Positions 1-8,653 are shown, numbered from the stretch's first letter. The stretch is 64,000 nt of DNA from Alphaproteobacteria bacterium (GCA_024640405.1 JAHEFB010000001.1:62001-126000), one strand, 5' to 3'. Made by a program: numbers and translations. The notes: a model not told the origin generated them from the sequence alone.

Positions 1-2
1 CG

Positions 3-677
3 ACGGCAACATCACAAGCGGTTCAGGAATACTATGAAACTCATGCGAAAGACGAGTTTTCAGATGTACACGTGCTGCAATTTCATACCCACGCTCGCGG
101 GTTGTTTCACACAGTTGAAAAGCCGATCAAGTCAGTGGATGACTTCAAGGGCCTGAAAATGCGGGCTCCCAACCGTGGCATAGGGGAAGCGCTTGGCGCG
201 CTCGGGGCGTCCGCGGTATTCATGCCTGTACCTGCGTTGCCGGCAGCTCTGTCAAAGAAGGTGGTGGACGGCGCTGTGATTCCCTGGGAGATCGTACCGG
301 CACTCAAGATACATGAACTGGCGCCGAACCACACACGCACACCCGGTGCACGAGGCCTTTATACCGCAGTCTTCGTCTATGCGATGAACAAGGCAAAGTA
401 TGAAGGTCTGCCAGCCGACCTGAAGAAGGTCATTGATGACAATTCGGGCATGGCGATGGCCAAGAAAATCGGTGAAGCCTGGGATGAGGCGGAAAAACCG
501 GGCGAGGGGCTTGCTTCCGCCAGGGGAAATCCGATCATTGATCTAAGCGAAGACGACATTGCAAAAATGCGCGAGATGACCAAACCGGTTACCGAAAAAT
601 GGATTGCTGATATGGGCGCTGACGGTCAGATACTGTACGATGCCGCCAATGCGCTACTCGACAAATACAGCAAGTGA
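3..677 (+). CDS. TRAP transporter substrate-binding protein (DctP type), 5'-truncated by window edge
   Basis: Periplasmic binding protein of a tripartite ATP-independent transporter that captures an organic acid and hands it to the DctQM permease. The frame is open from base 3, so the N-terminus and signal peptide lie outside the window; about 224 codons remain. The visible part has the family's conserved core: a segment reading FKGLKMRAPNRG, which includes the arginine that normally salt-bridges the substrate carboxylate, then VVDGAVIPWE and the typical C-terminal helical region ending in LLDKYSK. It is followed after 35 bp by the small permease gene, so the three genes form one transport operon. 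The neighbouring homogentisate genes make an aromatic acid a reasonable substrate guess, but the sequence does not prove it. Confidence 0.9.
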   Translation, partial: TATSQAVQEYYETHAKDEFSDVHVLQFHTHARGLFHTVEKPIKSVDDFKGLKMRAPNRGIGEALGALGASAVFMPVPALPAALSKKVVDGAVIPWEIVPALKIHELAPNHTRTPGARGLYTAVFVYAMNKAKYEGLPADLKKVIDDNSGMAMAKKIGEAWDEAEKPGEGLASARGNPIIDLSEDDIAKMREMTKPVTEKWIADMGADGQILYDAANALLDKYSK

Positions 678-712
678 TCCTGGATACGACCGGGTTGGAA
701 CACACCTAGACA

Positions 713-1261
713 ATGGCTAACGGCGTCCAGCAGGGCTCCCTTTATGCTCGCGTCGCAAAGCTGGTTGAACAGCTTTGCGGCGCATTCGCCATGACCGGCG
801 GCCTGGTATTGTGCGTCATCGCGCTGGTGACGGTTTTCAGTGTGCTGGGACGCAAGTTTTTTGGCGGTGCCATTGCAGGTGATTTTGAAGTTGTCGAAAT
901 CGGGTGCGCGATGGCGGTTTCGCTGTTCCTGCCATACTGCCAGCTGAACAAGGGCAATGTGATTGTCGACTTCTTTACCCTGAAGGCACCACCTGTCATG
1001 CGACGCTGGCTGGACGCGGTGGGTTGTATCTTGCTGACGCTTGTTGCCATGCTCATGACATGGCGCCTTGGTGCGGGCGGCCTGTCTTTGTATTCCAGCA
1101 ATGATCAGACCATGGTACTGCAGGTCGGAACCTGGTGGGCATTTGTGATTGTTGTACCTTCTATGGCATTGCTAAGTGCCGTCGGAGTGCTGACGGCTGT
1201 ACGTTCACTTTCTGATGACGGCAAGCCGGATGACCCTGTATCGCTGGAAACAGTGTCATGA
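713..1261 (+). CDS. TRAP transporter small permease (DctQ)
   Basis: Small four-helix membrane subunit of the TRAP transporter, 182 aa, the usual family length. Hydrophobic segments lie around residues 21-42, 58-76, 99-118 and 134-158. The conserved DctQ-type sequence FSVLGRKFFGG follows the first helix. The gene sits between the binding protein and the large permease, and its stop overlaps the next start as ATGA, indicating translational coupling. The ATG at 713 has only a weak Shine-Dalgarno-like sequence. Function is assigned from gene order and hydropathy as well as sequence resemblance. Confidence 0.9.
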   Translation: MANGVQQGSLYARVAKLVEQLCGAFAMTGGLVLCVIALVTVFSVLGRKFFGGAIAGDFEVVEIGCAMAVSLFLPYCQLNKGNVIVDFFTLKAPPVMRRWLDAVGCILLTLVAMLMTWRLGAGGLSLYSSNDQTMVLQVGTWWAFVIVVPSMALLSAVGVLTAVRSLSDDGKPDDPVSLETVS

Positions 1262-2571
1262 GCGGACCGGTTCTAGGTGTGCTGGCAATCGGGTCAATGC
1301 TGGCAATGATGGCGTTTCGCATACCCATTGCGATATCCATGTTTTTGGCCGGAGCGGTCGGGTATATCTCGGTTTCAGGCTGGATTCCGCTGCTGGGCTA
1401 CCTGAAGACCAGCCCGTACTACCAGATGTCATCCTACTCGCTTTCCGTTGTGCCGTTGTTTTTGCTGATGGGGCACCTTGCGACACATTCAGGCATGTCG
1501 AAGGCATTGTTCAATGCAGCCAATGTTGCTTTGGGCCGGTTTCGCGGCGGGTTGTCGATGGCGTCGATCGGCGCATGCGGGATGTTCGGCGCCATATGCG
1601 GGTCATCTCTGGCAACGGCTGCCACGATGGGGCAGGTTGCACTTCCGGAAATGAAACGTCACAAATACTCCGATGCACTGGCAACCGGCACAATGGCAGC
1701 AGGCGGCACACTGGGGATACTAATTCCGCCATCGGTCATTCTGGTGATTTACGCCATCCTGACCGAGCAGAATGTAGCCAAGATGTTTCTTGCCGCATTC
1801 GTTCCCGGTCTACTTGCTGCAGTCGGTTATCTGGTTGCCATTGCAATATACGTGCGATTGAACCCGGAAGCAGGTCCTGCCGGAGAACCTCTCAGCAAGT
1901 TGCAGGTCCGGGAGGCGCTGACCGGATCAGCGCCGGCTGTTCTGATCTTTGTTGTCGTTATCGGTGGTATCTATGGCGGCGTGTTCACTCCGACCGAAGC
2001 GGCTGCCTTTGGTGTCATTGGTGTGGGAGCTACGGCACTGGCCAATGGAATGCGTCTGGACGGTTTGAAGGAAGCCCTGACCGGTACGGCGGTTTCCACC
2101 GGTATGATCTACATGATCCTGCTGGGCGCTGACATTTTCAATGCGTTCTTGTCCCAAACACAGTTGCCACAGACTTTGGCAGAAACCATTGGAAGTTCAG
2201 GCCTGTCTCCGATGATGGTTCTCATCATGATCCTGTTGCTGTACCTTGTGCTGGGCTGTGTAATCGATGCGCTATCCATGATCCTGCTTACCATTCCGAT
2301 TTTCTTCCCGATTATCAGCGCGCTCGATTTTGGCATGAGCGCTGAACACACGGCCATCTGGTTCGGCATTATTGTGTTGATTGTCGTGGAGGTCGGACTG
2401 ATCACACCGCCTGTGGGAATGAATGTGTTTGTGATCAACAAGCTGGCAGGAGACGTGCCGCTTGCCGACAGTTTCAAGGGAGTGATGCCATTCCTGATTT
2501 CCGATTTCGTCCGCGTTGCCCTGCTGTTGGCATTTCCGGCAATAACATTGTTTGTCCTTGAGTTGTTCTGA
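1258..2571 (+). CDS. TRAP transporter large permease (DctM)
   Basis: Large membrane subunit that forms the ion-coupled substrate channel; 437 aa, about 12 hydrophobic segments, typical DctM length. Recognisable family stretches include GMSKALFNAANVALGRFRGG, the glycine/alanine-rich GTMAAGGTLGILIPPS segment and the C-terminal EVGLITPPVGMNVFVIN block. The start overlaps the dctQ stop by four bases. The gene ends 5 bp before the convergent MarR regulator, with no terminator hairpin visible between them. Confidence 0.95.
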   Translation: MSGPVLGVLAIGSMLAMMAFRIPIAISMFLAGAVGYISVSGWIPLLGYLKTSPYYQMSSYSLSVVPLFLLMGHLATHSGMSKALFNAANVALGRFRGGLSMASIGACGMFGAICGSSLATAATMGQVALPEMKRHKYSDALATGTMAAGGTLGILIPPSVILVIYAILTEQNVAKMFLAAFVPGLLAAVGYLVAIAIYVRLNPEAGPAGEPLSKLQVREALTGSAPAVLIFVVVIGGIYGGVFTPTEAAAFGVIGVGATALANGMRLDGLKEALTGTAVSTGMIYMILLGADIFNAFLSQTQLPQTLAETIGSSGLSPMMVLIMILLLYLVLGCVIDALSMILLTIPIFFPIISALDFGMSAEHTAIWFGIIVLIVVEVGLITPPVGMNVFVINKLAGDVPLADSFKGVMPFLISDFVRVALLLAFPAITLFVLELF

Positions 2572-2576
2572 GCAGG

Positions 2577-3020
2577 TCAGTCGTCCGTCACACCCAGTGC
2601 CTTTTCCAGTATGGACATGCCGTGCAGCAAGGACTTTCTCTCGGCTAAAGTGAGGCGTGACAGGAGCTCGATTTCAAACCCCAGCATCTGCGGTTCAAGT
2701 TGTTTATAGGCTTGCAGACCGTGGGGTGTCAGGTTCAGTTTTTCCAATCGCCGGTCTGCCTCGTCTCTTTCGCGAGACAACCAGCGTCTTGTGTTGAGTG
2801 AACTGACGGCGCGACTGACCTTGGTCTTGTGCATGGCCGAATGCGCTCCAATCTGCTTTGCCGTCAGTTCGCCGAATTGTGCCAGGGTGGAAAGGGTTCG
2901 CCATTCGGGAACGGTTAGCCCGTACTTGCGCCGGTAAATTGATGACAGTTGAGTGCTTGCGGCAGCTGCCGCACGATTCAGTCTGTACGGTAGAAACTTT
3001 TCCAACTGCAGTTTCTGCAT
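2577..3020 (-). CDS. MarR-family transcriptional regulator, divergent from hmgA
   Basis: A 147-aa winged-helix regulator, the normal MarR length. The helix-turn-helix region contains LTAKQIGAHSAMHKTKVSRAVSSL, followed by a wing containing RERDEADRR. The frame stays open upstream to 3194, but the ATG at 3020 gives the family-typical N-terminus, and the longer form would overlap the hmgA start. It is transcribed away from hmgA across 84 bp that contain an inverted repeat, the usual layout for a MarR repressor of an aromatic pathway relieved by a pathway metabolite. Regulation of hmgA and the downstream operon is inferred from this arrangement. Confidence 0.9.
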   Translation of the reverse strand: MQKLQLEKFLPYRLNRAAAAASTQLSSIYRRKYGLTVPEWRTLSTLAQFGELTAKQIGAHSAMHKTKVSRAVSSLNTRRWLSRERDEADRRLEKLNLTPHGLQAYKQLEPQMLGFEIELLSRLTLAERKSLLHGMSILEKALGVTDD

Positions 3021-3038
3021 TATCAATCCCTCTTGATA

Positions 3039-3087
3039 GTTACAATTGCAACCATCATTCTTAACCGAACTCTGAAGCAATTGTAAC
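3039..3087. promoter_or_regulatory. Candidate MarR operator pair in the marR/hmgA divergon
   Basis: An 11-bp perfect inverted repeat: GTTACAATTGC at 3039-3049 and GCAATTGTAAC at 3077-3087, separated by 27 bp. Each arm is centred on the palindrome CAATTG, so each could be a MarR dimer site; the first extends to GTTACAATTGCAAC, a palindrome with one mismatched pair. The second copy lies 18-28 bp before the hmgA start codon, where a bound repressor would block transcription or initiation. The sites are seen directly; binding is inferred. Confidence 0.6.
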
Positions 3088-3104
3088 AATTTTGGTCCCA
3101 TATC

Positions 3105-4409
3105 ATGCATCTGGATTACCAGCCGGGTTTCGGCAATGATTTCGAGACAGAAGCGCTGCCCGGCGCTTTGCCACAAGGGCAGAACTCGCCGCAAAACTGT
3201 GCCTATGGCCTTTATGCGGAGCAGTTGTCCGGGTCACCGTTCACGGCATTGCGCGGACAAAATGAAAGATCCTGGCTGTATCGCATCCGGCCGTCGGTGA
3301 AGCATGTGGGCGAATTCAGGAAGGCTGACCTTTCCGGCTGGAAAACGGCTCCGTGCGTAAATGATCATGATCTGCCACCTGCACAGCTGCGCTGGAATCC
3401 TCCACCGTTTCCCGAAGCCGATGTATCGTTTGTGGAAGGCATTCGCACCGTAACCACCGCTGGCGATGTGAACACCCACACGGGCATGGCGGTACACCTG
3501 TTCTTTGCCAACAAGTCCATGACGAAGGAAAGCTTTTTCAACGCCGACGGTGAACTGCTCCTGGTTCCCCAACAGGGACGGCTTTTGGTGTTTACCGAGA
3601 TGGGCAAGCTGGACGTGGGGCCTTCGGAAATTTGCCTGATACCGCGTGGGATGAAATTCAAGGTAGAGGTGATCGAAGGCCCGGCACGCGGTTATGTGTG
3701 TGAAAACTACGGTGCGAAATTCACCTTGCCGGAACGCGGGCCAATCGGCGCCAATTGCCTGGCCAACCCGCGCGATTTCAAGACACCGGTGGCGGCATTC
3801 GAAGATCTGGAGGGGGCACATACGGTTGTCATGAAGTGGTGTGGCGGCCTGTATGCAACAGAGATAGATCATTCCCCCCTCGACGTGGTGGCCTGGCACG
3901 GCAATTACACGCCGTTCAAATACGATTTGCGAACGTTTTCACCTGTCAACGCGGTGCTTTTCGACCATCCCGATCCGTCAATATTTACCGTTCTCACGGC
4001 ACCTTCGGAGAGTCCCGGCACCGGCAACATCGACTTTGTCATTTTCCCCGAGCGCTGGACGGTTGCGGAGCACACGTTCAGACCACCTTGGTATCACATG
4101 AACATAATGTCGGAGTTCATGGGGCTAATTCATGGCGTCTATGATGCAAAGGAAGAAGGTTTTCTGCCCGGCGGCATGAGCTTGCACAACTGCATGTTGC
4201 CACATGGACCCGATGTTGATGCTTTTGAAAAAGCAAGCTCAGTGGAACTTAAACCGCATAAACTGGAGAACACGCTGGCCTTCATGTTTGAAACCAGATT
4301 TCCGCAGCATCTGACAAAGTACGCTGCCGAACTGGAAACGCTGCAGGGCGATTACACCAACTGCTGGGACGGTCTGGAGAAGCGTTTTACCGGCGAGCAT
4401 ACAGCGTGA
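3105..4409 (+). CDS. hmgA: Homogentisate 1,2-dioxygenase
   Basis: Opens the homogentisate ring to maleylacetoacetate using Fe(II) and O2. At 434 aa it has the standard bacterial length, and the N-terminus ([19 protein letters not shown]) is characteristic of HmgA. The iron ligands of the family are in place as His331 and Glu337 (in WYHMNIMSE) and His367 (in MLPHGPD). The ATG at 3105 has no clear Shine-Dalgarno, but the N-terminal homology fixes the start. It lies downstream of the candidate MarR operator and 7 bp before fahA. Activity would be cytoplasmic. Confidence 0.97.
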   Translation: MHLDYQPGFGNDFETEALPGALPQGQNSPQNCAYGLYAEQLSGSPFTALRGQNERSWLYRIRPSVKHVGEFRKADLSGWKTAPCVNDHDLPPAQLRWNPPPFPEADVSFVEGIRTVTTAGDVNTHTGMAVHLFFANKSMTKESFFNADGELLLVPQQGRLLVFTEMGKLDVGPSEICLIPRGMKFKVEVIEGPARGYVCENYGAKFTLPERGPIGANCLANPRDFKTPVAAFEDLEGAHTVVMKWCGGLYATEIDHSPLDVVAWHGNYTPFKYDLRTFSPVNAVLFDHPDPSIFTVLTAPSESPGTGNIDFVIFPERWTVAEHTFRPPWYHMNIMSEFMGLIHGVYDAKEEGFLPGGMSLHNCMLPHGPDVDAFEKASSVELKPHKLENTLAFMFETRFPQHLTKYAAELETLQGDYTNCWDGLEKRFTGEHTA

Positions 4410-4416
4410 TTGCTCT

Positions 4417-5433
4417 ATGAAACTGGCAACTCTGTCAGATGGAAGCCGGGATGGCTCTCTTGTGGTTGTCTCACGGGATTTGGCGCGCTGTGCGAGCGTG
4501 GCGGATGTCGCGCCCACGCTTCAATATGCACTGGACAACTGGCACCTTGTTATGCCGGAACTTTCCGGTCGCGTTTTATTGCTGGAAAGTGATGACGCGG
4601 CGGGCAAACGGTTTGTTCAGTCCAATTGCCGGTCTCCACTTCCGCGAGCCTTTCAATGGGCGGACGGATCAGCGTACGTGAACCATGTGGAACTGGTGCG
4701 CAAGGCTCGTGGTGCGCAGATGCCCGCGAGTTTCTGGTCAGAGCCTCTCATGTATCAGGGTGGATCGGACAGTTTTCTCGATCCACACGGAGACATCGTT
4801 CTTGCGGAAGAGGCCTGGGGTATCGACTTTGAAGCGGAAATAGCGGTGATTACCGATGATGTGCCGATGGGTATTTCGCCGGATCAGGCGCTTAGTCATG
4901 TTGTGCTGATCATGCTGGTCAATGACGTCTCGTTGCGAAATCTGATTCCAGCCGAACTGTCGAAAGGGTTCGGTTTCTTTCAGGCAAAGCCTTCAACGGC
5001 CTTTTCACCGATTGCCGTTACACCAGATGAACTTGCCGGATCGTGGCGGCAGGGCAGGGTTCACCTGCCGTTGCTGACAAGGCTGAATGGAAAATTGTTT
5101 GGCAAGCCGGATGCCGGTGCGGATATGACGTTTGGTTTTGGAGAACTGATTGCACATGCCGCGCGTACCCGTCCACTGCAGGCTGGAACGATCATCGGAT
5201 CCGGGACGGTTTCAAACAAGGGACCTGATGGGTCGCCGGGCAAATCCATCGCAGATGGCGGCAGTGGATATTCCTGCATTGCAGAGCTGCGAATGATAGA
5301 AACAATCAACTCGGGAACGGCTTCAACTCCGTTCATGTCATTTGGAGATATTGTGGATATCCATATGGCGGCAGAAGACGGCAGTTCAATTTTTGGCTCA
5401 ATCATTCAAAAGGTTGTCAGATACGATGGTTAA
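4417..5433 (+). CDS. fahA: Fumarylacetoacetase-family hydrolase
   Basis: Second step after homogentisate ring cleavage: hydrolysis of fumarylacetoacetate (or of maleylacetoacetate directly) to fumarate and acetoacetate. It is 338 aa, the length of the shorter proteobacterial FAH proteins. The C-terminal FAH fold shows the acidic metal-site region around WGIDFEAEIAVI, then VLIMLVNDVSLRN and the glycine-rich IGSGTVSNKGPDGSPGKS. The ATG at 4417 follows hmgA by 7 bp. No maleylacetoacetate isomerase (GST family) is encoded nearby, so either isomerisation is supplied elsewhere or this enzyme accepts the cis isomer. The last eight bases overlap the next gene. Confidence 0.9.
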   Translation: MKLATLSDGSRDGSLVVVSRDLARCASVADVAPTLQYALDNWHLVMPELSGRVLLLESDDAAGKRFVQSNCRSPLPRAFQWADGSAYVNHVELVRKARGAQMPASFWSEPLMYQGGSDSFLDPHGDIVLAEEAWGIDFEAEIAVITDDVPMGISPDQALSHVVLIMLVNDVSLRNLIPAELSKGFGFFQAKPSTAFSPIAVTPDELAGSWRQGRVHLPLLTRLNGKLFGKPDAGADMTFGFGELIAHAARTRPLQAGTIIGSGTVSNKGPDGSPGKSIADGGSGYSCIAELRMIETINSGTASTPFMSFGDIVDIHMAAEDGSSIFGSIIQKVVRYDG

Positions 5434-6376
5434 ACAGTTTGCATCTACCGGCGATATGAAAGAGAAGGAGATTTCCTTCAATGAGATCGGCGACAACCTG
5501 TACGCGTTTACGGCTGAGGGCGATCCGAACACCGGCGTCATTATTGGTGATGACAGTGTGATGGTTGTCGATGCCCAGGCCACACCCAGGCTCGCAGGAA
5601 AGGTTATCGAGAAAATAAGGACGGTTACCGACAAGCCGATCAAGCATGTTGTGCTGAGCCATTACCATGCCGTCCGGGTGCTTGGGGCATCTGCTTATGG
5701 CGCATCGGAAATTGTCATGTCGGAAATGGCGCGGGCGATGGTTGTCGAGCGGGGGCAGGAGGACTGGGATTCGGAATTTGAACGGTTTCCGCGGTTGTTT
5801 CAGGGCCATGAGAGTATTCCCGGCCTGACATGGCCCACCACCACATTCAATGATCGGATGACCATATATCTTGGCAGTCGGCGCATTGATCTGATGTTTC
5901 TCGGCCGCGCCCATACGGCTGGAGACATTGTGGCCTATGTGCCGGATGCAAATGTGATGTTTACCGGCGATATCGTCGAATACAGGTCTGCATGTTATTG
6001 CGGTGACGGACATTTCCATGACTGGCCGGTTACGCTTGAAACCATACGTGACTGGGATGTCGATGCCATCGCGCCCGGCAGGGGCGATGCACTGGTGGGA
6101 CGCGAGAAGGTCGGCGAGGCGCTGGATCTTACAGCGGACTTTATTCAGTCAACCTACAATCCGGTCGCTCGTGTTGCCCTGAAGGGGGGCGATCTAAAAT
6201 CGGCGTATGATGCCTGCCGGGAACAGTGTGACGCGAAGTTTGCCGATTATGCCATCTATGAACACTGTTTGCCGTTCAATGTGGCACGGGCATTCGATGA
6301 GGCCCGCGACGTTGACACGCCGCGTATCTGGACGGCGGCGCGCGACAAGGAAATGTGGCAAGCGTTGCAGGGGTAG
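5426..6376 (+). CDS. MBL-fold metallo-hydrolase-like protein with a degenerate metal motif
   Basis: Metallo-beta-lactamase-fold protein of 316 aa from the ATG at 5426, which overlaps the fahA stop; an ATG at 5456 is a possible alternative start. The fold is clear: a beta-rich N-terminus with GVIIGDDSVMVVDAQATP, then HVVLSHYHAVRVLG, then GRAHTAGDIVAYVPDANVMFTGD. In place of HxHxDH the protein has H79-Y-H81-A-V-R84, so the aspartate and third histidine are lost, while the later His (RAHTAGD) and Asp (FTGD) remain. It may bind one metal or serve a non-hydrolytic role. Its place between fahA and a flavin hydroxylase suggests a step in, or protection of, the aromatic pathway; the reaction is unknown. 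Confidence 0.8.
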   Translation: MVKQFASTGDMKEKEISFNEIGDNLYAFTAEGDPNTGVIIGDDSVMVVDAQATPRLAGKVIEKIRTVTDKPIKHVVLSHYHAVRVLGASAYGASEIVMSEMARAMVVERGQEDWDSEFERFPRLFQGHESIPGLTWPTTTFNDRMTIYLGSRRIDLMFLGRAHTAGDIVAYVPDANVMFTGDIVEYRSACYCGDGHFHDWPVTLETIRDWDVDAIAPGRGDALVGREKVGEALDLTADFIQSTYNPVARVALKGGDLKSAYDACREQCDAKFADYAIYEHCLPFNVARAFDEARDVDTPRIWTAARDKEMWQALQG

Positions 6377-6379
6377 TTG

Positions 6380-7981
6380 ATGAGCAGGTACGACCCTCAA
6401 CCATTCGATTATATCAAGGCGCCGGAATTGTCTGGTAATGATACCGGCACCTATCCGGTGGCAATTGTCGGCGCAGGACCGGTGGGCCTGAGCGCGGCGA
6501 TAGATCTGGCGCTGCATGGTGTTCGTTCCGTTGTTCTGGATGACAACAATGTCGTGTCAGTCGGATCGCGGGCCATTTGCTGGGCCAAGCGCACTCTGGA
6601 AATCTTCGATCGGCTCGGCGTTGGCGACCGCATGGTCGACAAAGGCGTGACCTGGAAAGTTGGCCGGCTGTTTCATCGCGAGAAAGAAGTCTACAATTTC
6701 GATCTGCTTCGTCAGGCCGGTCATAAGATGCCGGCGTTTATCAATTTGCAACAGTACCACGTCGAGCAGTATCTGGTTGAAAGATGCGCTGATTTCCCGG
6801 AACTGATAGATTTGCGATGGAAGAACAAGGCAGTCGGCGTTGCGCAACGCGGAGACACTGTTGCGGTACAGGTTTCCACGCCGGATGGCGGGTATGGGCT
6901 GGAAGCGAATTACCTGATCGCATGCGACGGCGCGCGGTCGCCGGTGCGCTCGATGCTCGGACTGACATTTGAGGGAATTCAATTTGATGAACGGTTCCTG
7001 ATTGCCGATATTGAAATGAAAGCCGGTTTTCCATCCGAACGCTGGTTCTGGTTCGAACCGCCATTTCACACCGGGCAATCAGCGCTGCTGCACAAGCAGC
7101 CGGACAATATTTATCGAGTTGATCTGCAACTGGGACCGGACGCCGACCTCGATGAAGAGAGCAGGCCGGAAAAGGTCATTCCGCGCATAAAGGAGATGAT
7201 GGGAGACCGGATTTTTGAGCTGGACTGGGTATCAATATACTCTTTCCAATGCGCGCGACTGGAACGTTTCTTACATGACCGGATCATATTTGCCGGTGAT
7301 TCAGCGCACGTGGTTTCGCCGTTTGGTGCGCGCGGCGGCAATGGAGGCATACAGGATGTAGACAACCTGTGCTGGAAGCTGGCACAGGTTCTGCACAGCA
7401 CTGCACCGGGCGAACTGTTGGAAACCTACAACACAGAGCGAGTTGCTGCGGCTGACGAGAATTTGAGCAATTCGGCACGCGCGACGTCGTTCATGACGCC
7501 GAAATCTGCCATGGAGCGGCGACTGCGCGATGCTGTTTTAGAGTTGGCCGGAAAACTGGACTTTGCCAGAGCATTGGTAAATTCGGGCCGCCTGTCGTTG
7601 CCTTGCTCTTATTCGGGCAATGCCAGAGATGATACCGGCGCACACCGGCTTCCCGCGGGTGCAGGTCCCGGAGCACCTGCTCAGGATGCACCCACCGATG
7701 AGGGATGGTTGTTGAATTCGGTAGGAAACAAATTCACCTTGTTGTTTATTGGTAATGCCAGGCCTGCAGACGCGCAGATACCGGAAGGTATCGCAGTTGT
7801 CGAACTTCAGCCGGGCGAGCTTCTCCGGCAGCGTTATCTTGGCGAGGAAGATGCAGCGGTTTACCTGCTCAGGCCAGACCAGCACATAGCGGGAAGATGG
7901 GCAGATTACTCAAAGGCGGCAGTAACAGCGGCCATGTCGGCAGAACTTGTCCTTAGCGGAGACCATCCCAATGTCACATGA
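6380..7981 (+). CDS. FAD-dependent aromatic hydroxylase (phenol hydroxylase/MhpA type)
   Basis: Flavoprotein monooxygenase of the PheA/TfdB group, 533 aa. It has the dinucleotide-binding GAGPVGLSAAIDLALHG near the N-terminus, the ACDGARSPVR motif, and the FAD-ribityl motif IIFAGDSAHVVSPFGARGGN. The C-terminal third has the thioredoxin-like tail of this group. The ATG at 6380 is preceded by AGGGG at good spacing and is preferred over an in-frame TTG three bases upstream. Such enzymes place a hydroxyl on a phenolic acid. Beside hmgA and fahA the likely product is homogentisate (from 3- or 4-hydroxyphenylacetate), but the substrate is inferred from context only. Confidence 0.85.
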   Translation: MSRYDPQPFDYIKAPELSGNDTGTYPVAIVGAGPVGLSAAIDLALHGVRSVVLDDNNVVSVGSRAICWAKRTLEIFDRLGVGDRMVDKGVTWKVGRLFHREKEVYNFDLLRQAGHKMPAFINLQQYHVEQYLVERCADFPELIDLRWKNKAVGVAQRGDTVAVQVSTPDGGYGLEANYLIACDGARSPVRSMLGLTFEGIQFDERFLIADIEMKAGFPSERWFWFEPPFHTGQSALLHKQPDNIYRVDLQLGPDADLDEESRPEKVIPRIKEMMGDRIFELDWVSIYSFQCARLERFLHDRIIFAGDSAHVVSPFGARGGNGGIQDVDNLCWKLAQVLHSTAPGELLETYNTERVAAADENLSNSARATSFMTPKSAMERRLRDAVLELAGKLDFARALVNSGRLSLPCSYSGNARDDTGAHRLPAGAGPGAPAQDAPTDEGWLLNSVGNKFTLLFIGNARPADAQIPEGIAVVELQPGELLRQRYLGEEDAAVYLLRPDQHIAGRWADYSKAAVTAAMSAELVLSGDHPNVT

Positions 7982-8165
7982 TGATCGACTTGTTACGACT
8001 GCGAACATTACCGAGCATGATGATTTCTATGCAGAACTGCTGATGGCGCATGAAGGTATGAATGATGAGGATAGCCAGGCGTTCAACGCCCGCCTGATCC
8101 TGATCCTGGCAAATCACATAGGCAACATCGACGTTCTCAGACAGGCTATTACTGCTGCCAAGTGA
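7971..8165 (+). CDS. DUF2783-family small protein
   Basis: A 64-aa acidic protein starting at the ATG at 7971, overlapping the end of the flavin hydroxylase gene by 11 bases. The pattern DDFYAELLMAHEGMNDEDSQ followed by NARLILILANHIGN matches what I recall of DUF2783, small proteins found next to FAD-dependent hydroxylases of this type. No catalytic motif is visible. An accessory role for the hydroxylase is suggested by the translational overlap. Confidence 0.7.
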   Translation: MSHDDRLVTTANITEHDDFYAELLMAHEGMNDEDSQAFNARLILILANHIGNIDVLRQAITAAK

Positions 8166-8180
8166 GGTGTCATACCAAAT

Positions 8181-8624
8181 TCAATGTTGCAAGTTGTTCA
8201 GCTTTTGCTTCCCAAGCATCAGCATCAGCATCAGCATCAGCATCAGCATCAGCATCAGCATCAGCATCAGCATCAGCAACAGCAAGGCATGACCTGTTTT
8301 GAGGATGGGGTATATAGTGCGTGAAAGAAGTTTTGATCTGAAAATCAGAAAATTCAATCTGTTGAAAGTACCGGTTGGGGTACTCAGTAATGCCAGAGTG
8401 TGGATGGCATCTGCGCCGTGATAAAACCGGTCGCCAATCTTGAGGACAAATCCTTCATCCATATCCAGTCGGGCGGCGTTGATCTCCTGTATGATCGGTG
8501 GATTGTCACGGGCATTCAGAAGTTCAAAATTCCCTGCGGCCCGTTTGATGGAGAGGTATTTGGTATAGTTTCGGCACACCGGACAATCTCCGTCATACAC
8601 AAGGATAATTGGCGGGGAACTCAT
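8181..8624 (-). CDS. DCC-family thiol-disulfide oxidoreductase-like protein with (Leu-Met)n tail
   Basis: DUF393/DCC protein of 147 aa. The N-terminus carries the signature YDGDCPVCRNY, a CxxC redox motif on a thioredoxin-like fold, and the middle shows the family's FVLKIGDRFYHGADAI segment. The C-terminus departs from the family: where a basic tail (RNLLLRLLG-like) is expected, a hexanucleotide repeat encodes about ten Leu-Met pairs, giving a hydrophobic stretch long enough to be a membrane helix. Repeat-number changes would lengthen or shorten the tail without a frameshift. The insertion sequence ends just 29 bp upstream of the start codon, so the native promoter may have been lost. Confidence 0.8.
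   Translation of the reverse strand: MSSPPIILVYDGDCPVCRNYTKYLSIKRAAGNFELLNARDNPPIIQEINAARLDMDEGFVLKIGDRFYHGADAIHTLALLSTPTGTFNRLNFLIFRSKLLSRTIYPILKTGHALLLLMLMLMLMLMLMLMLMLMLMLGKQKLNNLQH
8215..8286. repeat. Hexanucleotide microsatellite (AGCATC)10 within a coding region
   Basis: Ten perfect tandem copies of AGCATC at 8215-8274, followed by two degenerate units (AGCAAC, AGCAAG) to 8286. On the minus strand the units read as alternating Leu and Met codons of the DCC-family protein. As a six-base unit, gain or loss of copies keeps the frame. Slipped-strand expansion is the likely origin. Confidence 0.95.
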
Positions 8625-8653
8625 GACTTTAATTCAATCTTACCATGGTAGAG

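Noticed and set aside
1215..2132. 305-codon open frame on the plus strand
   Set aside because: Lies wholly over dctM in another frame, Cys/Arg/Ser-rich with no family pattern; the dctM reading is unambiguous.
8215..8286. Possible CRISPR array or origin iterons in the tandem repeat
   Set aside because: Units are six bases with no spacers and lie inside a coding region; a simple microsatellite explains it.
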